Shown here: piece after piece, positions 52,774 through 61,853 of the stretch
Position numbering within the stretch: position 1 is the stretch's first letter
Layout: each line of letters starts with the position of its first letter
Origin: Streptomyces sp. TRM70350
GTDB lineage: Bacteria > Actinomycetota > Actinomycetes > Streptomycetales > Streptomycetaceae
Length of the DNA stretch: 64,000 nucleotides
Direction: 5' to 3'
Assembly: GCF_019219825.1 (NCBI RefSeq)
Contig: NZ_JAHUXH010000005.1
Span: forward strand, 124,001 to 188,000
Program-made: the position numbers and the translations under genes
The notes under the pieces: generated by a model
What the model saw: the letters and a program-made list of their open reading frames with translations, nothing else
Database searches by the model: none
Told to the model about the DNA's origin: nothing

Positions 52774-53967
52774 CTACGGTCGCCCTGCCTGGGGACCGAC
52801 AGCCCTGTCAAGCCGATCAGGCGAAGCTTCCTGGCCATCCATGAGCTGTTGAATCGTGGCCAGGATCCCCTCCCTCGCACCGGGTTCGGCTGCGATGGCG
52901 GACAGAGAGACCGACGGCCAGCCCTTGTAGCCCTTCTCCCGTTGCACCTCCAGCTTCTTCGCCAGCTCGGGAACAGTCGGCAGTGACTCCGCGAACGCGG
53001 CCGCCCCGTCGAGGCCGAGGTGATGGGTGATCGACCCTAAGCTGAAGGCGAGCTCCTCCTTGGCGGGGTTGTCGTACAGGGACAGCGTCCAGATCGGCAC
53101 CTGCCGGCCCGCGACGGGGTAGTAGACGGACATGCTCGGGTACTTGGCTGTACCGCCCTCCAACCGTCCCGTAGCTGCCGCGTGATCGAGCAGTGCGGTC
53201 GCGATACTCCTCGTTCCCGAGGCGAGGCGAGTCCGGATCACCGTGTCCATGTCGGCCCGCGTGGCCCTCTGCGTGGCGCGGCGGCCGGAAGGAGACTTCG
53301 CCGCCGTGGCGACTTCCCCGTGGATGCGCGGGACCAGGACGCGAAGCTCTCCGTCGCCTCGGTACTGGGTCAACTCGACCGCATACACGTCTGTCTGCCG
53401 CATCTGCCGGTTCAAGAACTCGACGATTGCCCTCAGCTCCAGCGGGATCCGGTCCGCGACGAACAGCAGCCGCATCTGCCCGGCGGCCAGCCGTTCCTCG
53501 ACCATCGACCAGAACTCTTCCGCGGAACGGTCACCGAGCAGCAGTTCCCCGTACGCCTCTTCCATCGATCGGCCGTCCGCGACGCAGGTCTCCTCGAAGG
53601 AGCGTTGGAGCAACGCTCCAGGCCAGTACCGCGCTCCGTTCGCCGCGTAGTCCAGCATCTGGCCCGCCACCTCACGGCGGATACGCGTATCGCTCGCCCG
53701 CTTGACCTCCACCAGCGTGGGCACCCCGTCGGCGTCGACGAAGAGATGGTCCAGCCAGTACGCCGGACCGCTCTCGGCGTTCGTCGGAACGCCCATCTCC
53801 CGCGCCACCAACACCAGCCGTAACGGCTGCCCTTCGGCCAGCGAGCCGAAATCCAGCACCCGCGGATGGCGCGCGAGGAGCTCCTGAAACTCTTCTTCGT
53901 TCTCGAACGCGGCCGGCTCCAGGGCCTGCAGATCGCGGCCCAGGACGAATACCGGCTGATCAGTCAC
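52774..53967 (-). CDS. PD-(D/E)XK nuclease-like protein (DUF91/RecB-like)
   Basis: A 397-aa protein. Near residues 70-110 it has WLDHLFVDADGVPTLVEVKR, with Asp and E-x-K of the PD-(D/E)XK core, and then GQMLDYAANG, the Q-x3-Y of RecB-type nucleases. The remainder is a DNA-binding-like region and a C-terminal domain (SMSVYYPVAGRQVPIW). GTG 53967 and TTG 53979 are alternative starts. A restriction or DNA-cleaving role is inferred, and the surroundings fit antiviral defence. Confidence 0.7.
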   Translation of the reverse strand: MTDQPVFVLGRDLQALEPAAFENEEEFQELLARHPRVLDFGSLAEGQPLRLVLVAREMGVPTNAESGPAYWLDHLFVDADGVPTLVEVKRASDTRIRREVAGQMLDYAANGARYWPGALLQRSFEETCVADGRSMEEAYGELLLGDRSAEEFWSMVEERLAAGQMRLLFVADRIPLELRAIVEFLNRQMRQTDVYAVELTQYRGDGELRVLVPRIHGEVATAAKSPSGRRATQRATRADMDTVIRTRLASGTRSIATALLDHAAATGRLEGGTAKYPSMSVYYPVAGRQVPIWTLSLYDNPAKEELAFSLGSITHHLGLDGAAAFAESLPTVPELAKKLEVQREKGYKGWPSVSLSAIAAEPGAREGILATIQQLMDGQEASPDRLDRAVGPQAGRP

Positions 53968-54143
53968 TTGCTGCCCCAACCTTGTCGTCTCGCGATCGTG
54001 TTCACTGATCGCTTCCGAATCACTGGATACCGAAAGCCACCAAAAGCAGCGACTCCACCGCCCCGCCGGGATCGGCCACCTGGCTCCAACTTGCCTTCCA
54101 GCGCGGCGAGTTCGGGCGGTCCACCGACAGGCCGACCATGCCC

Positions 54144-54170
54144 ACTGAAACGATCCGGGATCGTTTCAGT
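54144..54170. terminator. 27-bp near-perfect palindrome at a gene end
   Basis: ACTGAAACGAT, loop CCGGG, then ATCGTTTCAGT. The stop codon of the AlbA_2 gene lies inside its right arm. It is probably a terminator. Confidence 0.65.
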
Positions 54171-55506
54171 TCGAGTCCGACGTGGAGGCGATCCACGCTT
54201 CCATCTCGGCACGCTCACGCTGTGCGAGGCGCTGCGACCGCACGGTGGCGTCTGGCCTCAGCAGAGTCGGTTCGTACACACCGTAGTCAGCGAGCAGATC
54301 GGACGAGATGGCATGGGCCATCGTGCACAGCTGCATGCTTCCATTGCACAGGGCTTCCAGATACCCGATGCGATGGCACGGACTTCCCGTATCACTCGAC
54401 ACCGGCACTCCCGGCACGAAGCGGGCGGTTCCATTGAGCGGCGTGCGGTCCAGGAGCACCTGTGCAGGAGACGAAGTGCCGGCGAGCACATCGGCATCTC
54501 CATAGGCTCCGGCCCACTCCGCATAGGCGCACGCGAGATGAAGACCGTAGAGCACGCTGGCTTCCAGACGGGTGAGGTTCAGCACGGGGGCGGCTGCATC
54601 CTCTGCCGTGGGTGCAGGTTCCGAAGCCAGATCGACCTGAAGGTGAGCGCTGCCGTCGGAGTGCCAGACGGCGTGGACGCCAGGTCCGCAGATCCGCATG
54701 CGGCCCCGGCGGATCACCGGAGCGTGGCCCAGCAGGCCGCGGGACAGAGCGGCTGACGGTGCACCCCCGGGACGTGCTAATGCACCGAGGAACCCTCGCA
54801 CATCCTGGAGGAATGTGCGGTCTATGCGGCGTTCTGCTCGTCCCGTTGGGACCAGAGAAATGTCAAGTCTGATGCTGCCATCAACGCGGGCCGCCAACCA
54901 CGCGCAGTCGTCCTCGAACTGTGCGATTACCCGATGAGAGTGGTCTTCTGCCAGCTTGAAACGGTCGCGATAGAGGGCCGCGATCTCTGATTCGTCCAGC
55001 CAGGCAGTGGTCCGGCCCAGCCGACGCGCGTACCCGTACCGCTGCTGCCCCTTGCCTCCGGTGGGGCGAACAGCGTGCGGGGCGACCGGACTACGCGGAA
55101 CCCCGATCAGGATGTAGCCGCACTCCGGAGTGGTGGGACTGTCAGCGATCATGCGTATGCGGAAGTCCGGGGGCAGGAAGGGGAAGACACGACTGCGTAG
55201 GCCCTGGACGAGCTGGTTGTGCAGTTTGTCGCTGATCGTGATGGGGTTCAGACGCTCCGCGTTGCCCTGGTCGTTCTCGGTGATGCCGACGACGATCAGG
55301 CCACCTCGCGCGTTGGCCATGGCTGACACGTCCTTGGCGAATTCGTCCAGTCCATCGGCGTCCTTGGTGTACGCGTTGTCCTGCTTGAAGTCCAAGTCCA
55401 CGTCTTCGGCTGCATGCTGGTCGCAAAGCTCGACCAGATGGCTTCGATCTAGGCCGTCGAAGTCCGCGCCGAGCAACTGAGCAAGTCTAGGGATCCTCAC
55501 CGTCAC
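54166..55506 (-). CDS. AlbA_2/Schlafen-type putative DNA-binding protein
   Basis: A 446-aa protein. The N-terminal AlbA_2 (Schlafen AAA_4) domain has DLDFKQDNAYTKD, then EFAKDVSAMANARGGLIVVG at about residues 55-75. The C-terminal two-thirds are unassigned. AlbA_2 proteins occur in defence and toxin contexts. It is divergent from the SNF2-DUF1156-DUF499 operon with a 172-bp gap, suggesting shared regulation. Confidence 0.78.
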   Translation of the reverse strand: MTVRIPRLAQLLGADFDGLDRSHLVELCDQHAAEDVDLDFKQDNAYTKDADGLDEFAKDVSAMANARGGLIVVGITENDQGNAERLNPITISDKLHNQLVQGLRSRVFPFLPPDFRIRMIADSPTTPECGYILIGVPRSPVAPHAVRPTGGKGQQRYGYARRLGRTTAWLDESEIAALYRDRFKLAEDHSHRVIAQFEDDCAWLAARVDGSIRLDISLVPTGRAERRIDRTFLQDVRGFLGALARPGGAPSAALSRGLLGHAPVIRRGRMRICGPGVHAVWHSDGSAHLQVDLASEPAPTAEDAAAPVLNLTRLEASVLYGLHLACAYAEWAGAYGDADVLAGTSSPAQVLLDRTPLNGTARFVPGVPVSSDTGSPCHRIGYLEALCNGSMQLCTMAHAISSDLLADYGVYEPTLLRPDATVRSQRLAQRERAEMEAWIASTSDSN

Positions 55507-55678
55507 CTGCGCAGGTTACGCCCAAAAGGCGCAACGGAAGCCTCAACCCTGCGATGGGTACTGCCCGTTGAGGCGTACCCTGAAGGGTGACTCCCTGTCG
55601 ACGGTGTGTACGCTCTCCGAATCTACGAGTGGTCGAGGCGCAGCTCAGGCGCGGCGGCTTGTCGGGGGAGGGGCGTAG

Positions 55679-58600
55679 ATGTCACTTTTCGATCCGCAGA
55701 AGCTGATCGCGGGCGCAAGATTACGGCTGCCGGGACACACCGAGCCTGTCACCGTGATCCAGGTCCAACCAGGTGCCTACTGGGAGTTTCTCCTCAAAGG
55801 CGACGCCGGGGACTACCGGAGTGTCAGTCTGCCCGAGGACGAACTCCCGGGAATCGAGGTGGTCGACGCCGGCGGTGAGCGCCCGTACGACTCGGACGCG
55901 CGAGTCTTCCGGCTTGGCGTGGAAGCCCGCAGGATCCGTACACGCTTCCAGAACGACATGGGGGCTCTTTCCGTCTCCAGCATCGAGCCGCTGCCGCACC
56001 AACTCGAGGCGGTGTACGGCAGGTTCCTGGAGGAGCCCCGGCTGCGCTTCCTGCTCGCTGATGACCCTGGGGCCGGCAAGACCATCATGGCCGGGCTCTA
56101 CATCAAGGAGCTCCAACTCCGCGGTGCGGCCGACCGAGTGCTGATCGTCGCCCCTGCCAACCTCGGCTTCCAGTGGCAGCGCGAACTCGACGAGCGCTTC
56201 CGGATCGCGGCCCGCCGCATCACCAGGGACACCCTGGACGCGGACCCCATGGCCAACCCCTGGGAGTCCGACGGCGTTTTCATCGTCTCCCGCGATCTGC
56301 TGAAGACGGAGGCAGTCCTCGCGTCCTTCGCCGCCGCACAACGCCCTTGGGACCTGGCGGTCCTCGACGAGGCCCACGGCTACACCCTGAAGGTCAATAA
56401 GCGTGGGGCGATCGACAACCGCACAGGCCGGTACAAGGCCGCCGAGCGCGTGGCGCGTCACGCTGAACGACTGTTGCTCCTCACGGCCACTCCACACTCG
56501 GGCCGCGAAGAGTCCCTGTGGGGGCTGATGCGGCTGCTGGACCGCGACGCATACGGCGACCGTTGCCCTGACCGCGTAGAGATCATGCCGCATCACTACT
56601 CCAGGACCACCAAGGAGCAGATGGTGGACCTGCGCGGCCAGTCCCTCTTCCGGCCACGCTTCGCGCACACGGTTGCCTATGCCCTCGACGGCGCCGAGCT
56701 CGACCTGTACAACCGGGTGTCCCAGTTCATCACCCAAGGTCTCGCCGAGATCCGTCGCGAGCGTACCGACGGCGGCCGCGCGTCCGTGTCCGGCTTCGCC
56801 CTGACGACCATGCAGCGGCGGCTGGCGTCGTCTGTACGGGCCATCTGCCGGACCCTGCACCGCAGGGTGGAGCGTCTGGAGCGGGAACTGGAGCAGCCGA
56901 CAGCGACAGCCACGGACGTCGCCTCGACCTTGCTGGACAAGAACACCAATGGTGACCGTCCCGAGGACGAGCGCTGGGCGCTCGAGGAGCAGGCTCTCGA
57001 ACAGCTCTCCCTCTTCAGAGACCCGGAGGAGATCGAGGCTGAACTCGCCCTTCTCCGCCCGCTGCTTGCACAAGCCGAGGAGACAGCGCTTCTGGGCGGC
57101 GAGATCAAGCTGCAGGAGTTATGGAAGATCCTGGATCAGTACGGAGTCGGCGACGACGCCTCGAAGAAGCTCCTGGTCTTCACCGAGCACAAGGACACCC
57201 TGGACTTCCTGGTCCACGAGCTGTCCCCGCACTTCGACGTGGCTGTCATCCACGGTGGCCTGCGTCCTGCGGAACGGGTACAGGCGGAGCGTGACTTCCG
57301 GGAACATGCGCAGATCATGGTTGCCACCGAGGCGGCAGGCGAAGGTATCAACCTCCAATTTTGCCACCTCATGGTCAACTACGACATCCCGTGGAACCCC
57401 AACCGCCTTGAACAGCGCATGGGACGAGTGCACCGCATCGGCCAGACCGAGAACGTTCATATTTTCAATCTTGTCGCGGCCAACACCAAGGAGGGGCACG
57501 TACTGGCCACGGTACTCGGAAAGATCGAGACTATGCGCCAGAACGAAGCTCTGGGAGATCAAGTCTTCGACGTCATAGGCGAGATACTTTCCGGCTACCG
57601 CCTCCCCGAACTGCTAGAGGCCGTCGTATCAGGCGAGAGGACGTCCGAGGAGGCGGCAGCCCAATTCGGGTCCCACGACGAGGAGTTCGACGAGCAGCTC
57701 ATCGCGCGCATGCGCGAACTGTCGGAGAAAGCCCTGGTGACGGGGCACATCGACTGGCGGATACAGCGCCAGGAGACGACCCGGGCTGAGGAACGGCGGC
57801 TGCCTCCGGAACATCTCAAACGCTTCTTCCTCGACGCCGTCGACCATCTGGACGGCCAGGCCCGCGAACGGCTGGACCACGCCAGTATCAGGGTCACCCG
57901 GACTCCCGACATCCTGATCGCCCGCGACCGTGATCTGGGTACGCTTCGCCAGCTTCAACCCACCTATGAGCGAGTCACCTTCGACAAGAGTGTCGCTGTG
58001 CAGCGGCTGGCTCACGACGCTGAGTCCGGGGCGCCCCGAGCTGAACTCTGCGGTCCCGGACACCCTTTGTTCGAGGCGATCTTGGACCTGGTCATCGAGC
58101 AGACAGCGAGCGCTCTGCAGCGCGGCGCCGTCTTCTACGATCCCGGACTCAGCGCTCCCGCACTGCTGCACATCCTGGAAGGCGAAGTTACCGACGGTCA
58201 TCGCTCGACAGTCCATCGCAGCATGGCTTCCGTCATCGAGGCCGCTGGCGAGTTCCTTCCCACGAGCGGCGCACTGTACGACCTGCTGCCTGGGAGACCC
58301 GCGCAGCCGACTAGAGAAGGGTTAACGCCCTCCCGTCCGGAATCCCAGCTCATCGCGTGGGCGCGAGGCAATGTCTACGAGGCTCGACTGCGCGAGGTCC
58401 GAGAGCGCCGTGCACGCACCGCCGACATTCAAGAGGAGTTCCTGACCGCCTCATTCCGGACCTTGCTGGCTCGGTACGACGCTGAACTACTCGATCTTGA
58501 CGAGGAGTTGGAGGAAGGAAGAGCCGGTGCCGAGGGCCGTCATCGCAGGACGGAGCTCATTCGACGCACAGTGCTCGAACGCCGTGACAGGCGTATCGCG

Positions 58601-59131
58601 GACACGGCTCGCACGCGGCAAGTGGACCGCGGGCCTGTCACCGTCCTCGCACAGGCACTGCTCTTGCCTCCGCCCGCGTCGTCCAGTCCTGTCGATGCCT
58701 GGGCCGAGAATGCGGGGAACGGGCGCGGACTCAGCGATCCGGAGATCGAACGGATAGCCGTGCAAGTCAGCATGGACCACGAATACGCACATGGTTCCGA
58801 AGACCTCAGGTCCGTCGAAGCCGACAACCTGGGCTTCGACCTTGTCTCCCAGCGAGCCGAAACCACCCGATATATCGAGGTGAAGGGACGCGCCGGGGTG
58901 GGGTCCGTCGAACTCACCTGGTCCGAGTACATCGCCGCCGGCAAATTCGGGCCTGCCTACTGGCTTTACGTGGTGCTCGACTGTGCCACCGATCATCCCC
59001 GGCTCTACCGCATCCAGGATCCGGCCGTTGCCCTTGCCGGGAACTTCCGGCCCACGCATGAGGTGCGCTACAGCGTCGCCCCTGGACCCGTCATCGACGC
59101 AGCGCAAGCCGCGGGAGGAGACACACTGTGA
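55679..59131 (+). CDS. SNF2-type helicase with C-terminal DUF3883 (DrmD-like)
   Basis: This 1150-aa protein has a SNF2 helicase core: Walker A LADDPGAGKTIMAGL (about 126-140), VLDEAHG (about 230), TATPHSGREESLW (about 271) and motif VI QRMGRVHRIGQTENVHIF (about 580). The C-terminus (about 1020-1127) is DUF3883, a nuclease-like fold with YIEVKG. ADDPGAGKT is the form I associate with DISARM DrmD and relatives. The ATG follows GGGGGAGGGG. The GTGA overlap with the methylase gene shows tight coupling. It is predicted to translocate on phage DNA. Confidence 0.87.
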   Translation: MSLFDPQKLIAGARLRLPGHTEPVTVIQVQPGAYWEFLLKGDAGDYRSVSLPEDELPGIEVVDAGGERPYDSDARVFRLGVEARRIRTRFQNDMGALSVSSIEPLPHQLEAVYGRFLEEPRLRFLLADDPGAGKTIMAGLYIKELQLRGAADRVLIVAPANLGFQWQRELDERFRIAARRITRDTLDADPMANPWESDGVFIVSRDLLKTEAVLASFAAAQRPWDLAVLDEAHGYTLKVNKRGAIDNRTGRYKAAERVARHAERLLLLTATPHSGREESLWGLMRLLDRDAYGDRCPDRVEIMPHHYSRTTKEQMVDLRGQSLFRPRFAHTVAYALDGAELDLYNRVSQFITQGLAEIRRERTDGGRASVSGFALTTMQRRLASSVRAICRTLHRRVERLERELEQPTATATDVASTLLDKNTNGDRPEDERWALEEQALEQLSLFRDPEEIEAELALLRPLLAQAEETALLGGEIKLQELWKILDQYGVGDDASKKLLVFTEHKDTLDFLVHELSPHFDVAVIHGGLRPAERVQAERDFREHAQIMVATEAAGEGINLQFCHLMVNYDIPWNPNRLEQRMGRVHRIGQTENVHIFNLVAANTKEGHVLATVLGKIETMRQNEALGDQVFDVIGEILSGYRLPELLEAVVSGERTSEEAAAQFGSHDEEFDEQLIARMRELSEKALVTGHIDWRIQRQETTRAEERRLPPEHLKRFFLDAVDHLDGQARERLDHASIRVTRTPDILIARDRDLGTLRQLQPTYERVTFDKSVAVQRLAHDAESGAPRAELCGPGHPLFEAILDLVIEQTASALQRGAVFYDPGLSAPALLHILEGEVTDGHRSTVHRSMASVIEAAGEFLPTSGALYDLLPGRPAQPTREGLTPSRPESQLIAWARGNVYEARLREVRERRARTADIQEEFLTASFRTLLARYDAELLDLDEELEEGRAGAEGRHRRTELIRRTVLERRDRRIADTARTRQVDRGPVTVLAQALLLPPPASSSPVDAWAENAGNGRGLSDPEIERIAVQVSMDHEYAHGSEDLRSVEADNLGFDLVSQRAETTRYIEVKGRAGVGSVELTWSEYIAAGKFGPAYWLYVVLDCATDHPRLYRIQDPAVALAGNFRPTHEVRYSVAPGPVIDAAQAAGGDTL

Positions 59132-61812
59132 GACGTGCGCTCATCGAGGAGAAGCTCCCGCTAGCCCCCGTCAATGCCGCTTCCGGTCGCGAAAAGCACC
59201 TGCGACACGGCCACATCTCCACCATGCACCTGTGGTGGGCTCGTAGACCCCTCGCCATGGCCCGGAGCGTGGTGCTCGCCAGTCTGGTCCCCGACCCTGG
59301 ACCCGGCAGCCCACACGCCCGCGAAAGGCTGCTCAACGACATCAGCCAGGCCGCTCCTTTCGAAGCTTCTTCCCGACCTGCCTATCTGGCCCCGCTGCGC
59401 ACTGCCCTCGCCACCGCTTGGCCCGAGCGTCCCCCCAAGGTCCTTGACTGCTTCGCCGGAGGGGGCGCGATCCCGCTGGAGGCCGCGCGCCTCGGGTGCG
59501 ACACCACCGCTGTCGACATCAACCCCGTCGCCCATCTCATCCAGCGCTGCGTCCTGGAGTACCCCGCTCGCTTTGGCGGTGTGGGCGAGGACGGCGGGCG
59601 GCCGTTCGTCGACGAGTTGGCCCAATGGGGCCAGTGGGTACGCGAGACGGCGGACGCTCGGCTTACCGAGGCCCTTCCGCGCGGTGAGGACGGTACCAGG
59701 CCCGCCGTGTACTTCTGGGCCCGCACCGTGCCGTGCGCAGACCCGCACTGTGGCCGGACAGTTCCGCTGATCTCCTCGCGCAAACTCGCCGACTCTGCCC
59801 GACACCGGATTCGTCTCGACTACGACATACAACGGGACCGGATCGAACTGCGCCTCGCCGAAGGCCCGCCTGCCGACGGCAGCGACTGGAAGCTTGGCAC
59901 CAAGACGAGTCGCGGCTCCCAGGTGACCGTTACTTGCCCGGTCTGCGGCACCGCCCGGCCGGACCAGGAACTGCGGAGCTACGCACGCGAGCACGGCTTT
60001 GGTCACTACCTTTATGCCGTCCTCGACATCGGTCCCGGCGGGAAACGTACCTACCGTGAGCCCACGGCTGCCGATCACGCCGCGGTTGAGCAGGCCGAAA
60101 TCATGGCGGAGAGCCTGGAGGACTATCCGGATGGGACCAGCGCCATCCCGGACGAGCTGGTGACGCGTTCCCAATACCGGCGCTACCCCAACTTGACTTA
60201 CGGCATCGACACGTGGGCGGGCATGTTTACCCCCCGCCAGCAGTTGGTCCTCGGCGTGCTGGCCCAGACCGTTCGGGCTGCTCATGCGGAGATGCTGGCA
60301 CGCGGCAATGAACCAGCGCGGGCGGATGCCTTGGCCACGTATCTGGGGCTGGCAGTGGACCGGATAGCGGATTACAACTCGTCCTTCGTCGCGTGGGTCC
60401 CATCCGGCGAATTCCCGACGCACACCTTTCCGCAGCAATCCATCCGCATGGCCTGGGACTTCAGCGAGATCGATCCGTTGGCCCAAGGCCCCGGCAACTG
60501 GGACGGCGCCATTCGGTGGATCACCCAGTCTCTGCGCCATTGTGCTGCCGCCACCGAAGGCAATCCCTCCCAAGTCCAGCGCGCTAACGCCCAGCATCTC
60601 CCCTTTGCTGACGGTGAGTTCGACGCGGTCATCATCGACCCGCCCTACTACGACGCCTTTCAGTACGGCGACCTCTCCGATTTCTTCTACGTCTGGCTCA
60701 AGAGGTCCATCGGACACCTCTACCCCGAGCTCTTCGCCACCGCACTGACCCCCAAGCGTGCCGAGGTAATCCAGAATCGGGCCCAGCGCGACTCCGCCGA
60801 GTACATATCCCGCGACGAATTCGAGGCCCGCCTTCAGCGTGCCCTGGACGAGGTTGCCCGGGTGGTCACGGACGACGGCATCGTTTCATTGGTCTTCGCC
60901 CACACTGACAACGCCGCCTGGGAACACCTGCTGCGCGCCCTGCGTCAGGCCGGCCTGAAGGTCACAACCTCATGGCCGATGCAGTCCGAACGGGCAGGAC
61001 GCACCACCGACAACGTCGGCTCGGTATTGGCTTCCTCGGTGGTGCTGGTCTGCCGCAAGGTGGGCGATGCCACCGACGGCTTCTACGACGACGTGGTCCG
61101 CGACCTGGATGCCCGGATCGCCGAACGCCTTGCTGTCTTCGATGACATGAAACTGTCCGGCGCCGACTACTTCGTCTCGGCCATCGGCCCCGCCTTCGAA
61201 GTCTTCGCCCGCTACTCCCGTGTCCTACGCCTGTCGGGAGACGAGGTGGGGGTCGACGAGCTGATGGTGCTGGCTCGTCAAGCTGTGGCCCGACACGCCA
61301 CCAAGTCGCTCACTGGAGGCGAGTCTCTGGAGCGCCTGGACAGTCGTGCGCTCTTCTATCTCACTTGGCGCTGGGCATACGACGGTCTGGCGATTCCCGC
61401 AGACGAGGCATACATGCTGTGCCGCGCGTTCGATCTTCATCTGGACGCCCTCACCGTACGGGGAGGGCTGATACGTAAGTCCGGCTCCGACTACAAGCTG
61501 CTTGGACCTCACGAGCGCCGCGGCATCACGCTTGGCCAGCGTCCCTCCTGGGTGGATGTGATGCACTCCGCCTGCCTGCTCTATGACGACGGCCGCCGCC
61601 AGGAACTCGACGCGCTGCTCGGCGCCAGTGGTGCGGGCACCGAGCCTGCCTTTTGGGCGCTGGTCGCCGCCGTCACCCAGCTCCTGCCAGAAGGCTCTCG
61701 GGAGCGCACGCTCTTGCTCGGTCTCGGCGGCAGCCGTGACGACCTGGCGGAACGGGCTGCCAAGTACTCCCCGGACTTCGAGGAGCTCACTCTGTTTGGC
61801 ACGCAGCCCTGA
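59128..61812 (+). CDS. DUF1156-type adenine-specific DNA methylase
   Basis: An 894-aa methyltransferase. DUF1156 at the N-terminus has EKHLRHGHISTMHLWWARRP. SAM motif I is DCFAGGGAIPLEA (about 107-119), with an inserted zinc-ribbon-like pair CADPHC and CPVCG. The catalytic motif is IIDPPYYDAFQYGD (DPPY, about 503-516), typical of N6-adenine methylases. It starts at the GTG overlapping the helicase stop codon. It presumably marks host DNA as self. Confidence 0.88.
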   Translation: MRRALIEEKLPLAPVNAASGREKHLRHGHISTMHLWWARRPLAMARSVVLASLVPDPGPGSPHARERLLNDISQAAPFEASSRPAYLAPLRTALATAWPERPPKVLDCFAGGGAIPLEAARLGCDTTAVDINPVAHLIQRCVLEYPARFGGVGEDGGRPFVDELAQWGQWVRETADARLTEALPRGEDGTRPAVYFWARTVPCADPHCGRTVPLISSRKLADSARHRIRLDYDIQRDRIELRLAEGPPADGSDWKLGTKTSRGSQVTVTCPVCGTARPDQELRSYAREHGFGHYLYAVLDIGPGGKRTYREPTAADHAAVEQAEIMAESLEDYPDGTSAIPDELVTRSQYRRYPNLTYGIDTWAGMFTPRQQLVLGVLAQTVRAAHAEMLARGNEPARADALATYLGLAVDRIADYNSSFVAWVPSGEFPTHTFPQQSIRMAWDFSEIDPLAQGPGNWDGAIRWITQSLRHCAAATEGNPSQVQRANAQHLPFADGEFDAVIIDPPYYDAFQYGDLSDFFYVWLKRSIGHLYPELFATALTPKRAEVIQNRAQRDSAEYISRDEFEARLQRALDEVARVVTDDGIVSLVFAHTDNAAWEHLLRALRQAGLKVTTSWPMQSERAGRTTDNVGSVLASSVVLVCRKVGDATDGFYDDVVRDLDARIAERLAVFDDMKLSGADYFVSAIGPAFEVFARYSRVLRLSGDEVGVDELMVLARQAVARHATKSLTGGESLERLDSRALFYLTWRWAYDGLAIPADEAYMLCRAFDLHLDALTVRGGLIRKSGSDYKLLGPHERRGITLGQRPSWVDVMHSACLLYDDGRRQELDALLGASGAGTEPAFWALVAAVTQLLPEGSRERTLLLGLGGSRDDLAERAAKYSPDFEELTLFGTQP

Positions 61813-61853
61813 TGCCACTCCAGCACCCACGCACTGAAAGGAACGTCCATCCC

